In this document: one piece after another, positions 44,937-57,546 of the stretch
Layout of the letters: each line of letters begins with the position of its first letter
How positions within the stretch are numbered: the stretch's first letter is position 1
Assembly: GCA_030867875.1 (NCBI GenBank)
Contig: JAOWCC010001501.1
Location: forward strand, 30,214,792-30,278,791
Source of the DNA: Actinernus sp. WN-2022
Lineage: Eukaryota; Cnidaria; Anthozoa; Actiniaria; Actinernidae
Direction of reading: 5' to 3'
DNA length: 64,000 bases
Position numbers and translations under genes: made by a program
Notes under the pieces: model-generated
What the model saw: the letters and a program-made list of their open reading frames with translations, nothing else
The model's database searches: none
Told to the model about the DNA's origin: nothing

Positions 44937-47900
44937 TGGCCGGGGTTTGAACCCACAACGTCCCACTCAACAGACCGGAGCTTAACCACTGAGCTAACTG
45001 GGAGGCGTGGTTTCCCAGTGGTTTGCATCAATCACATCCCCTGAAATACTATAGATGCCAGGACCCACAAAAGAAGATTGCATTGACAGTTGATAATTAT
45101 ATGTGAGATGATAACTTGTTGTGTTCGGTTAAGTGCCATTCAAATTTGACTGGTATCCCATTACATTATTAAGTCGATGAAAATCAATAAAAATAGATAA
45201 TCAAGGATGCTAGGGTTGTATTGTCCTGGCTAGGGACATTGTACATTATTTTGTTCATGTATATTTATATATAGATTTTGTCAATCACTTGCCCAGAGAG
45301 TTACAGTAGTTAAAATGCCCTGAATAAGCTAGTCTTTTTTACATGCAGACAAGAAGTTTCTTGAGGCCATCAGTTACCGTTTCAAGAGAAGAAAACTAAG
45401 CAAGGAAAACATTGAAGATGTATATGATGGTGAACTTTACAAGATGCATTTTAAGCCAGGGGGATTCCTGCATGAGTCTCTGAACCTCTCCCTTAAGATC
45501 AACACTGATGGTGTCAGCATATTCCGTTCATCGAGTTACTCCATTTGGCCTGTGTTCTTTCAGATCAATGAGCTTCCACCGAAGTTGAGGTAAGACACAT
45601 AATTAAGGTTACTGTAGACCTTTGCAACCTGTTTTCTCCCAAAAAAATCGTTTTCATTCCTTGTTAAGTTTATTTATTGTACTTTATTTCCCTTAAAAAA
45701 AAAAGTTTGCGAGATATTACCGGTAGCCTGAATTTCAGCCGTCTCCTCTGGTTCGTTCCTCCCGAGAGAGACGTCTGAATCTAATAGCTGATAATGCCAT
45801 CCAGTGATGTCACTAGCAGAAAACCTGGTAGTGATCTTTGATTGGTTCATATTCTATAATTTTGCATAATTATCAGCCGAGAAGACGGCAGGATTCACTT
45901 TGGACTCGCGATTGTTGATCGTTGAGTTTCGGTGGAGTGATTTTCTTTGGCAAAGACCTTGAATTCGTAAGGAAAACATCTGGAAATGGATTGGAAGTGT
46001 CCTGAACAATAACCGGCCGACTAACCTGTAAACATGTACATTTATTTTGCACATACATGTAGCCCTTCAACTGTACTTTGCCTCCAAATATAATATAACG
46101 ATTTGCTGCTTCGAAAAGGTTTTTACAACATAGGAGGCACTTGAGAAGCGAATGGGATGGATATATATATATATATATAGGTAAGGCTTTTATTTTGGCC
46201 GGCATAATCTCAAATAATTTCTCAAGGTGAGCGATGGCTTTGTTTTTGTGACCCACGAACTCTCACTACTGCCGTGAAGTTTTATTTGCATAAATTAAAT
46301 TGTTAATCCGCCTTGACGTCACTGGACGGCATTATTGGCTATTGGATTCAGACTTCTCTCTCGGGAGGAACGAACCAGAGGAGACGGCTGAAATTCAGGC
46401 TAGCGAGATATTTGGAAAACCATATTTCGAAGTAAACTAAATAGATAGCTTTGGTGTGATAATCCCTTTATGAGTGGCAAGCTAGCTGAGATTTTTGTGC
46501 AAAACTACATCCGGGACATCCAAAAGTCCAATCACAACGCATATGCCTGGGGCATATGTATATTGCATGTACTTTAGTGTTCACATGTTAGACTGTGCAG
46601 TACTGCTATTATTCATTGCTCTTCAAGTTTTCATTAGATATATTATTTCAGATCGTTCGATGAAACTAGCAACACAGTACTGTACATGTATGTAGAAATG
46701 TAAACCAAGGCAATACAAACCATTTCATTGCCTGCAAATTCTTGGTTCATTCACAACAACCGAAGGGGTTATGTTTTCATTGGCTTCTTGGGTTAACATA
46801 TTGACAGAACCTTTGATGAAGTGTGAACTCACTGTAAAACTTCCAAAGCTAAAAACTCTTCCCTATCTTTGACTGAATTATATGTGTCTTAATAATTATT
46901 GGATCCTTGTAAAACTTGGCCAAAATATAGATATACTATCAAGGAACCAATGTGTGTGTTGGGCTTTAGCAATATTTTCGTTATTATTTTTTTATGTGGC
47001 TTAGCGTCCTTAATAGTCATATACAAACAAAGTAAAATGTTAAAAATCCCAGACAAACTTTTGGAGGCTGTCATCTGCAATTTAATGGATCGTATGCTGA
47101 AATGCGTATGCGCATAATTCTTTTTACACAATGTACATGCCTAATATTTTAACTTGCACTTTCCATTAATCACAGAAAATCAAAGGATTACATGGTATTT
47201 GGTGGCCTCTGGTTTGGAAATAACAAGCCATTTTTCTCCAGTTTCCTTTATCCATACACATCAAGACTTCAGAAGCTGTCACAATCTGGTAAGTGTTATG
47301 GACCATTAGTTAAGTAAATTTTGTGTTGAAATTGAGCCATGAGTTCTCTGCCTTGCAGCTTTAATCTTCCAACTCAGTTGCTGGGTAGGCAAGTACTTAC
47401 ATGTACATGTACCTGTACGAATTCATCCTTCCTGACCAAAATATTGGGTTGGCCTGGGCTACTGGGTAAAGGATATTTTGAGCCATGTTTAACTCAATAC
47501 AATGTAGATGCAACACTCAAATGAAAACATGTTCAATTACTTTTTACTTGATGTACAATCAAGTTAATAATTTGTATACCTTTAATGTTTACCCATTTTT
47601 TTGTTTCTTTTTAACAGGTTTTGAAATAACATTACCTAATCAACTTCCAGCCAAATCCAAAGTCATTTGCTATGCAGGAATTTTTGATCTCCCTGCACGT
47701 GCAGGAGTCACAGAGCAAACAAATTTCAATGGCAAGAAAGGTTGCTTATATTGTGAAGACCCAGGTGAAAATCTTAGGACATCAAAGGGAGGAAATGTAC
47801 GTTACTTTCCTGTTCAGAAAACAGAGAGTGGCTTTGGGGAAGCAAGAACTATGGAATCTGTCAAAGCTGATGGCCTAAAAGCACTTGAAGCTGGAAAATC

Positions 47901-50900
47901 GGTAGGTTGTGTACATACATTTGTATTGCCATTGGTGCATGCATACATCTACATGTACATGTATGTTGTATTTCAAATTTCATATGTTCACTTTTTTTAA
48001 CCATTTTATCATAAAAATTGAAATCTTGTTATTTTCATACAAAATCACTACATTGAATCCACACATGGATTTTTTGCAGCAAGTTTTAATGTGTAACTAT
48101 TTTCCAGACCGGAGCTAGGAACAGAAATGAAACACACTTCTGTCTCAGTTGTCTGTTTTTAAGAACCAAGGCCTAAATTATGGGGGGTTGTCAAATGCTA
48201 CATATATCAAAATGATTTGCAGTAATCACTAGATACACTGTATGCTTATTTCTGTTGTGGTGGTCTAATTTTAATGGACATACAAATGTATTGGTATACA
48301 TGTACATTCCACCATGTGACTTACCTCACCAATTTCTATACCAGACTTGCAGATTGCATCCGATTCTACATTGCAATTCATTTCCAGAATATATAGGGAA
48401 TTTTGGTGTACTAAAAGTAAATCCACCCTCTCCCTTTGTTTTCCTACTTCCCCCTTATCACTTCTTGTCCCTACCCCTCACCCTCTCTCCTTACAGTGCT
48501 AACCATATTTACTGTACCTTCCACTGTCATTACTGGCAGAGCCTTACAACCACTGTGCCACATAATTGATTGATGTAAAGCATCATACATGTACTCATAT
48601 GTACTATATTAAATATAATTATGAAAGTGTCTACTAGTACCCAATCCTCCATAATCTAGTCTAAATTTGCATACATGTATGTGCAGTATAATCTTATTAT
48701 AGGATGAATTTCACTTACATGTAACACTGCTCAAAAATTGATGACACAAACCCAGTACACCATTGTTGCTGTTTGTCTCACTATAGGAACGGCTCGCCAG
48801 CAGCAAGTTGGAACAAGTAGAAATTTGACTTGTGACTCATTAGTGGATGTTACATTGTACGTTACTCGCGAGTGGTACTGTACAGGACTTGAAATAAAAA
48901 AGTTTATAATACATTAGCTGATAAATTTCGACTACCTGTATGTGTAGTTACAAAAATTGGTTCCAAGTTAACAATTTTTAGTTTCTAAAGCATAATCCAG
49001 TGGCCTTACAACCAAAATCTGCAGCAACAATACATGTACATGTATATAAAAAAAGACCACATTAAAATGACATCTCATGCGTTCAGCTACTAACATTTAC
49101 TGGCTGCTCAATGTACATGTACAATAATATTGTTTTTGCTTAGGTAAATGGCTTTAAAGGAGTGTCTGTTCTAGCTGGACTACCTTCATTTGATGTAGTC
49201 AATGGAATTATTGTGGATTACATGCATGGTGTCTGTTTGGGAGTAGTGAAAGCTTTCCTTTGTTTGTGGGTTAACTCTGAAGCAAGGAAAGAAGCATTTT
49301 ATATTGGCAACAAGGTTAAAAACATTGACAAGAGGCTTCTCTCAATTAAGACTACCAGCAATATCAGCAGGACCCCAAGAAGCATTGAGACACACAGGGC
49401 TTACTGGAAAGGTAAAGATAATGTTAGTTATTTAAAAATCATTATTAATGCTACATGTGTGTAACTTGCGAATAACCTTGAATGAAAGAATGGAAAAAAG
49501 TAATGTACAATAACCTTGAATGAAAGAATGGAAAAAAATAATGTACAATGTACGTTCTACATTGCACAAAGTATTGTTGTAACTATCCAACATAACGTAT
49601 TGCTGTAGCTAAAATAATCCATTGTAGATATTTCTGTTGTTTGAAACTGGAGAATGTGCCTTAATTGTTGTGGATTTTGACAATATGGGCATATGATTTT
49701 ACTGAAAACTGACATACAGGTACAATTCAAAAATAAAACAAGATATCACAGGTACATGTACATAATTGTGTAGCTACATGTATATTGTTTGGAGGAGTAA
49801 GTGCAGGGAGGAACTGACACATACCCTGACCCGGGTGGGTCGTGATTTAAGGTGCACAGGTCTTCACATGGTCAAGTTTGAGTTGCTCATTCGCAGTGCT
49901 GAAATACTGTAGTTAAATCAACTTTTAATGCATATATTTTAAAAAGCAGGGTTTGAAAGTAACTTTTTCATAAAGGTGCCAACTGGTGACTAAAGCAAGA
50001 ATTTTGGTCAGATTGCCCAAACAAACACAAGGTTAAATCCTCTATCACTTTATTTGTGCTTTCTGTATCACCTCTTACATCGTGTCAACGAACCTTTAAA
50101 TAGATCTAAAGAATTTGCATACATATTCAACACTGATAGTTTGCCCATGCTAATTTGTGTGTACATGTACCACTTTTGGAGATTTCGCTGAATCAAAATG
50201 GCACTCACGCATCTCTATTGGGAGAAACTGCAAAAAAAAATGGTGCCCAGTAAACATGATGATCAAGAACTAAAAACTATGTTTGGTGCACTTACATGTA
50301 CGTGTATTTGTAGGAACCTGGTTTCAGGGTGAGTTCCTATTATACAATACAATGTAGGTTTTCCTTAGAAGTAGGAAAAGCATAAGGTTAAAAGGTAAGT
50401 CACCAGCTGGCAACTAGTTCTGAAATTTTGGTCAATTTCAAGTAAAATTTTTTTTGCATTGGTGACCAGTTGGTCCCAATTTTGAGCCCTGCAAAGAATA
50501 TCTTAAAGCTGGTTTCAGTCCAAATGTGTTTTTCATTTGACTGTACCTTTAAAATATAATTTGAACACTTTTTTTTTCAGCTTCTGAGTTTCGCAATTGG
50601 TTGCTATTTTACTCAGTACCTTGCTTGAAGGGTATTCTACCAACATTGTTTCTGGACCACTGGATCCTCATCGTGAAAGGAATTTGGCTTCTCCTGAAGA
50701 CGTCTGTTTCCCCATATGATTTGGAAACAGCCGAATCATTGCTCTTGAGGTTTTGTGTGCTGGTCTCACCATTGTATGGTATGTTACATGTACTGATTAA
50801 AATACTACAATATATGTATTGTGGTTCAATTTTATATTTGGTTTAATTTTATTAAACTGGTTTAATTTTCAAGATAGTAAGCACAGTCTTATGATCACTG

Positions 50901-53900
50901 ATGTTATAGTTTATATTGAAAAAGGATTGTTGTCTGCATTGTTTAGTGACTTGCTCTATAAACACCCTAAGTGAGCACCTGTTGTGGATGGTTGGGGTGT
51001 TTTTTAATGTAGGGTTTGTATTAGTTCACAGGAACATTGAAGAACCATGATGTGTCTCTGTTGTTCAGTGAGCTTAGCCCTAAAAATCTTAAATTAGTGA
51101 CAAGCTCTAAACACCCTAAATTAGCGAGCACTCATTGTGGATTGTTAGGGTGTTTTAAGATGTACATGTAGGGGTAGAGTTTGGATTACAGTCCCGCTCT
51201 TTGCAACCACCACTAAACGCCGGACGGCACTAACAGCTGTTGGTGGCGTTAGTGCCACCAAACCACTAGATGGCATGAACCATAGGTGGCTAGCCACCAA
51301 AACTTCTGGGCAACCAACGGCTAGCCACCAAAACTTCTGAGCCACCAACATTTTGTGAGGGGTGGGTGAATTTGTTTTCTTTTTAAATCCCCCCCCCCCC
51401 CCAAAAAAAGAAAACTAAACTGAACACCCTTATTTATGAATACCAAAAAATTGAAATATCCCTTTTTAGAATCTTGATTATTAAACCAGTTTAAAATATA
51501 TATAAAACCAGTTTGGAAAAAAAATAGTTAAAAAATAATTAAACCAAGTAACAAAATGAAACCAGAACATAATATTGTGTTACATGTATTTGCTATCCTT
51601 TTTTTTTTAAAGAAATAAATGTAAGAGTATTCTACATTTGTTTTAAATTTCTGTATTATTTTGAAATGGTTGGAAATGGTGCAACATATTTTTGTGTTTG
51701 CAGTGACATCATATTGTGATTCAATCAAAAGGCAGCAAGTTCATAAGTTTGTGTTTGTGTGTTCTGATTTCCATAAAAAAAGAAATTCTGAAAATTGAAT
51801 CATTCATTACTTAACAGGTGAAAGATACCAAGGAATCAATGTTCACAACCTTCTTCATTTGGGGAATACTGTAAGGAAACATGGACCATTGTGGGCAAAC
51901 AGCATGTTTGTATTTGAAGATTGGAATGGAGAAATCACCCGACTCATTCATGGGACCCAAAATGTTGAGACCCAGGTATATTCAATATACACTAGCTGTA
52001 CCTGTGAATCCTTGAAATAATGAAAACATGCAAAAATGCTTGCACTAATACCTGTACATGTATGTGCTTTAAACTGTATTTTCTATAAATTCTAATGATT
52101 GGGCAAATCAAGGAACTGATCAAAAACCAGACACGACAAATGGGGAAAAATTAGTGTTTTAATAAATTCCTATGATTTCACATACAAATTAAAGTGGTTG
52201 CTACACAGGTACATGTACATGTATAAGGAAAAAACCTTAAAAGGTGCTACTGGTAAATATTAATTGAACCAGCTGCTTAGTTTAGCTTGAAGCAGTGATA
52301 CATCTACCTTTGCCTCCTAGCTGTGTCTCTGATGCATTAAATTCCCCCAAAGTGCAAAGACAAGTTGTAACATCCCTTCCTAATATTAGAATTCTTTTAC
52401 TGAGGTATGCTTAGCTTTACATATAATTTGGCTAGTTTTCTCCTGAAATAATCACATTCAAATTCAATATTGGAACGCGAAATCAGAAAAAAATGATTCA
52501 CTGTGTCACTACTGTGTATTTACGGAACAGGTGGGCAGCAGTCACTGTGACAAAAACAAGATTTAAATTTCTAGATGGATCACTGTATGTTGAAGTATTG
52601 TTTAAAACATTTGTCACATGATTCTATGGCATATGGTGTTTTTGTTATACTAAATGGATTATTCAACCATCAGTTTCTTTATCACTATTACAGGATAATT
52701 TAAAGTACTATTTATAAAACAAGCCGGCTGTGTTATACCGGCGAGGATCTACATGTATATCTCTGGTACAACACAACTCAAATTTTATAAAATATTTCTC
52801 AAATTTCTAGATGTAGAGTCATGTTGTTCAGTTATTTTGGCTGCGAAAATCAAAGTTAAAGTTTATGTAAATGAGACCAGTACTGATACATGTACATGTA
52901 CATGTATCACATTATTTTATAAACATTCATTTCATTTGTTTTGTTTTTTCGGCATTTATTATTGAGTTTTAGAAGTAATGTTTCAAGGCCAATTGAACTT
53001 TTGAATCTTCACAGATAACAACAGCAATCTCCCATCGCCAGAATGTGTCTGTGTTAGCACGTGGGCTGCAGGATGGTACAGATGCCAAAGCCTTCTATGA
53101 AAAAATGGCTGATAGAGGGAGATCTCCGTGAGTATTTGTTTTTAATATTACCCTTTTCTGTAAAAGATTGATTTAAGGGCTATTTTATAGGAGGCATCAA
53201 GTACATGTACATGTAGTTATCTTGGTGTCATTAATGTACTGTACCTGAGCTGCCATACCCTGAGTGACCAAGTTATTTTTCAAGCATGCAGCTCTCAAAA
53301 TCAAAATTTGAACAAATGGACAGGAAACAACAATAGAGAGGAAGCTATATATACCAGAGTGAAAAAAGTCTTGTTTAAGTAGCCCAGGGCTAGTGGAATT
53401 TTGCTCTTGGGTTTTTTTCTTGCATTTTTAGTTTGAGAGTAATGAAATAGAAATTGAAATACATTATAATAACACATGTCAAATCATGTGAGTCCTGTAA
53501 TTGGCAACATTGTCTCAATTACCGTAAAGACCTGTAGATAAGCCGCAGCCGTAGATAAGCTGCACCCCAAGTTTTGAAGCTTGAATTTAGGAAAAAAACT
53601 TTTTTTGAGAAATACAAAAAAATATTTAGAAAATCTTTTGTTGGAGTTCATAAACGCTCGTACTTGAAGCAAAACTTCATCAGATTGTCATAAATACATA
53701 ATCACAACTTTAATTCAATCGAATAAATCGAATATGCCGGGAATATGGTTACAACTTGCCTTGTCATTTCTTGTGTATATTTTAACCTGCAGTCTTTAAA
53801 TCACTCCAGAATTCTTCGGCTATTATTCCCCATTAACTAACAACAATTCCAAGGAACCGCTTTCCTTTAATCGCTAGAACAAGAAAGGTTTTCTGGTGAG

Positions 53901-55345
53901 ACTATACTTGCATGAGTAGGTCTGAGGTCCGCCATCTTGGATTTTCATTAACTAGTGCCAATCTCTCACGTGTAAAATTGTGAAGAATGTCTGGTTGTTT
54001 AGATGCATGCTTTGACAAGCGCTTCGAATCAGCGTGTTTTGGAAGGTAAATAAGCTTAATCACGTTAAAATATTCATGAAATTCTAATATATTAGGTCTA
54101 AGGTTAGTCTTAGAAGAGATTTTGCTTTAATTCTTTCAAATTGCGTGTTTTTGTTTCAATGATTATGCTTAAATTGCTATATAATATTACATGATTGCAT
54201 GCGATTTGAACCTGATTGTACTATATGTACCGTCGCATAATAAAAGCTTCATACAGGTTCATGATATGTAAATATATGTTAATGTTGGGTCTCCTTTCTA
54301 GGTGTTCCCGTAGATAAGCCACACCCCCGAATTTGAACGAAAATTTTGGGTAAAAAGGTGCGGCTTATACACAGGTCTTTACGGTAGTCTAATACATGTA
54401 TGAAATTTATTTAAATCCCTCCATGTCAGGGTTTTCAATAACATTTGAAGTAAGTGGCAAAACTTGAAGAGTAGGCGGCGAGCATCGAGCGCCATTGGCG
54501 CAAATATCTAATTTCTGGGGAATTTTTCAATCAAAGAAGGCGGTGATTTCATGTAAAATACCTGGCGAGATTTGCCGGCTGCCGGCTTCTATTGAAAACC
54601 CTGCATGTAAGTATGGGCTAATGATTAATAGAAAGTACATGTACAGTACAATTATGACTTCTCATTGATGTTCAGGGGGGGGGGGGGGAGGGAAATAAAA
54701 ACAAATTACAGGAAATCTCCCCCCTCTTTCTTGTACATCTACATACCCCAGTTCCAGCTTGAGCAAAGGGTCAATTAATTTCTTTTCACCTGCTTACATG
54801 TACATGTGTTTATAAAATCTATTTTAAACATTGTTTACAGGAACAAGAAACAGTTGATTGATGAGAGAATGGCAGTTTTAGGAGCCTTAAGTGGAAGTAT
54901 TAATTTGGAGTACAAAGACATAATTCTGGAAAGTGTTGAAGGAATTACCAGCATCTCCCAGGTTAGAACATTTTCAAGGTTGGAAATGAATGGAATTATC
55001 ATTCAGTCACAAAGCTACAAGCGGGTGAGCCGTAGAAATAACTTTACTGTTTCCTTCACTGACAAAGAACAGGAAAGATATTGTCATATAATTCAGTTTT
55101 TAAGCTGTTCTGACAGTTATTTTGCACTAATAAATGTATTAGAGGAGTGTAGCCATAAAATAACCACCACAGAACTGACAGACCAGAATGTAACTTTGGA
55201 TCATCTTATGCCAGTTTTGCCTCCAGAGAAAGATAAGGTCATCTTAATTAAAGTTAATGCACTCAAGGAATTGTGTATGTTCATACAGTTAACACAGTCA
55301 GAGTGTTATATTGGCAAATTTCCAAATTTAGAGGAAGGAGACTAA
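43385..55345 (+). CDS. TNP2/CACTA-type DDE transposase (9 exons, 924 aa)
   Basis: Exons: 43,385-44,279; 45,349-45,589; 47,176-47,288; 47,618-47,901; 49,144-49,411; 50,581-50,778; 51,818-51,975; 53,015-53,127; 54,841-55,345. All junctions are GT-AG with matching phases and the 2,775 coding bases are open. Exon 1 holds a basic N-terminus, an acidic Ser-rich region and a zinc-ribbon-like CGKC...CDVC (about 247-270). The catalytic region follows plant TNP2: LKINTDG (D352), SIWPVFFQINELP, IFDLPA (D440) then GCLYC, VDYMHGVCLG, and MFVFEDWNG (E700). I infer a DDE triad of these D, D and E, which would cut the TACCC ends. ATG 43,385 is the first in-frame ATG; the frame is open further upstream only from TTG. 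No break is visible. Confidence 0.88.
44791..45007 (-). mobile_element. tRNA-derived SINE in transposase intron 1
   Basis: On the minus strand it begins CGCCTCCCAGTTAGCTCAG (A box TAGCTCAGTGG) with a B box GGGTTCAAACCCC about 45 bases later, then an unrelated body, and ends in a (GTAA)n tail at 44,791-44,810. This head plus short-repeat tail is characteristic of a SINE. Confidence 0.8.
45724..46402. mobile_element. MULE-like MITE with 10-bp target duplication
   Basis: About 100-bp inverted ends beginning TAGCCTGAATTTCAGCC. The direct repeat GCGAGATATT is at 45,709-45,718 and 46,403-46,412; on the left five extra bases (ACCGG) separate it from the repeat end. It shares the TAGCCTG terminus with the MITE at 10,147-10,309. 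A (TA)n run sits at about 46,160. It lies in transposase intron 2. ORFs inside are fortuitous. Confidence 0.8.
49470..49550. repeat. Short tandem duplication
   Basis: A unit of about 38 bases (AATAACCTTGAATGAAAGAA then TGGAAAAAA and AATGTAC) occurs twice in a row in transposase intron 5. A recent slip event. Confidence 0.8.
53522..54384. mobile_element. DNA element with CCGTAAAGACCTGT ends and TA duplication
   Basis: Inverted CCGTAAAGACCTGTAGATAA and TTATACACAGGTCTTTACGG flanked by TA (53,520-53,521 and 54,385-54,386). AAGCCGCAGCC / GGTGCGGCTT follow inside. 863 bp without a transposase, so non-autonomous. The TA duplication fits Tc1/mariner-like insertion. It is nested in transposase intron 8. 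Confidence 0.75.
54427..54603. mobile_element. MITE with CAGGGTTTTCAATA ends
   Basis: Inverted CAGGGTTTTCAATA / TATTGAAAACCCTG, GGCGG and GCCGGC words inside, and CATGT directly repeated at both flanks (5 bp). Same family as 39,222-39,400; both sit in introns of this transposon's genes. Confidence 0.75.
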
Positions 55346-56319
55346 TACGTACATTGTAGTTACTACCATTTGCAAGCTACTGTTAAGTGTGAACCTTTTT
55401 CCATGTTCGTTTATGTTTGAAACTAAATGGCTGGCAGCCCAAACCTTTGCAATTCTGTCAAGTTTATGTTGAGAATGCATTAGTTCTGGGTTATAGTCAG
55501 TCCGGTTTACCATATGATTGTCAAATCGGTTTTTGCTGTGCATGCTTTGATTTCATTGAGGAATGGATTGCCAAGTGTGAGACCACTGTCTTGAGGCCAA
55601 TCTATTTTGCTCCAATCTAAACTTGACAGAATTTTGGCAGAGCCTTCCTTTCTCTTCTCTTTTAGATTGAAGGAAGAAGGCTCTGCTTGCAGGGTGAATA
55701 ATTGAACAAGTCGTGTTGATATAAAGGTTCCTGTATGTACATGTACAGTAGCTTAATTCCCAGGGCTCAGTGCACCAGCCATTGTGAACTCCCACTCCTG
55801 GATTGGATACCTGCATATTCAACTGCGATAGAGGTCAGAAAAAAATACTATTTTTGTAAGATATCTTGAACATTGCAACAACTAGGGAACCTAGTTAAAG
55901 GTAATGAATGAATAGTGTTAAGGAGGGGTAGTTACATTGACTGGTGCAAAAGTATCAAATTGACTTTAATTAATTATTGACTGATTTAAGCAAAACCGAT
56001 GCCCATGTCAATCAACAATTTTTTTTATTACTTTATTAACACAGATTTTGAGAAGCTATAGTTATTATTTGTTGATGAAGATAAGAATAAAATGTACATT
56101 CAATAGTTTCAAATTAGTGTCATGTATTGCCATTTGAATCTTTACTATACTCATGTGTATCATATTTGTGACTTGTTGGAAATCACATGACCATTCACTT
56201 GATCTCCATGTACAATGTACATGTAGGCCGATTAAGTTCAAATGCAAGGTTGATGTGCATACTGGATTCCTTAATGTATGTGTTCTATATGTACTAGAAT
56301 TAATGAAAATTGAAGTTTT
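55346..56319. other. Transposase 3' flank, non-coding
   Basis: Probable 3' UTR and spacer. A small hairpin (AGAGCCTTCC / GGAAGAAGGCTCT) lies at about 55,639-55,684. No further exon was recognised. Confidence 0.45.
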
Positions 56320-57534
56320 GTGCCCACATGTTTACCATGCATGAGTTGTCACCGAGTCTCATGCCCATGGCCATGTATCAAGCCATGCATCAAGCAGATG
56401 CTGGGAAATATTTTGTTTGCAATTAATTGCATCCCATCTTGTACCCATGTCTGCCATATACATGTACGTACATGTACATGTATCATGGGAATCGTGATAC
56501 ATGATGCTTGTAAATATATGGGTTGTTACATCTGTGTGATCACATTTGCCCATACAAATACCACCTTGTGCCCATGTCTTTACCATATCATGGGAATCAT
56601 ATGGGTTATTATCATGTCTACCCATACAATTCCCATATGTATGGATTTCATATGGGATTTGTACAAGCATTGAACCCTTTTTGCCCATGCATCTCCCATA
56701 TGCTTCCCATATATTTACCAGATGCTGGTAAATATATGGGTTGTTACATCTGTGTGATCACATTTGCCCATACAAATACCAACTTGTGCCCATGTCTTTA
56801 CCATATCATGGGAATCATATGGGTTATTATCATGTCTACCCATACAATTCCCATATGTATGGATTTCATATGGGATTTGTACAAGCATTGAACCCTTTTT
56901 GCCCATGCATCTCCCATATGCTTCCCATATATTTACCAGATGCTGGTAAATATATGGGTTGTTACATCTGTGTGATCACATTTGCCCATACAAATACCAA
57001 CTTGTGCCCATGTCTTTACCATATCATGGGAATCATATGGGTTATTATCATGTCTACCCATACAATTCCCATATGTATGGATTTCATATGGGATTTGAAC
57101 AAGCATTGAACCCTTTTTGCCCATACATCTCCCATATGCTTCCCATATATTTACCAGATGCTGGTAAATATATGGGTTGTTACATCTGTGTGATCACTTT
57201 TGCCCATACAAATACCACCTTGTGCCCATGTCTTTACCACATCATGGGAATCATATGGGTTATTGTCATGTGTACCCATAAATTTCCCATATGTATGGAT
57301 TTCGTATGGGATGTGCTTCCCATATGCTTTCCATATATGGGTTTCATATGGGATGTGCTGCCCATATATTTTCCATATGATATCATTTTAAACCCTTACT
57401 TTTCCCATATATGGTTTCTGAATGGTAAGTCTACCCATACTTATCCCATATACCAAAAACTCAAACCCATATTGGTTCCATACCAGACCCATATATATCC
57501 CATGTCATACCCATATAATCCCCATATGTTTGGT
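56320..57534. repeat. Right subterminal array: TATGGG words and 218-bp tandem repeat
   Basis: CATATGGG/CCCATATG words fill the region. Between about 56,510 and 57,300 a 218-base unit (TATATGGGTTGTTACATCTG start near 56,514, 56,732, 56,950 and 57,168) is repeated almost exactly. Nearest the end the words read CCCATA on the plus strand, mirroring TATGGG at the left end. Repeating ORFs on both strands are translations of the array. Confidence 0.9.
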
Positions 57535-57546
57535 TTGGTAAGGGTA

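Larger units (their letters stand above)
29471..57546. mobile_element. 28-kb CACTA/CMC-type DNA transposon inserted in the virus
   Basis: The ends are perfect 12-bp inverted repeats TACCCTTACCAA (29,471-29,482) and TTGGTAAGGGTA (57,535-57,546), flanked by TA on both sides (29,469-29,470 and 57,547-57,548). Just inside, both ends begin arrays of ATATGGG words in mirrored orientation. The element carries two divergent intact genes: a TNP2-type DDE transposase (plus) and a BEN-domain protein (minus). The insertion splits a viral gene whose frame closes only if TA is the duplication. If the duplication were TATA (ends CCCTTACC), the viral frame would not close. CMC-superfamily elements are known for short (2-4 bp) duplications and for subterminal repeats bound by an element-encoded protein. 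The introns carry further nested MITEs and SINEs. Confidence 0.9.

Noticed and set aside
44936..45007. tRNA gene on the minus strand
   Set aside because: A and B boxes are present, but the body and (GTAA)n tail continue beyond and the cloverleaf is poor; it is a SINE.
55417..55620. Extra transposase exon
   Set aside because: Lies after an in-frame stop and has no acceptor joining it in phase; starts at a TTG codon.
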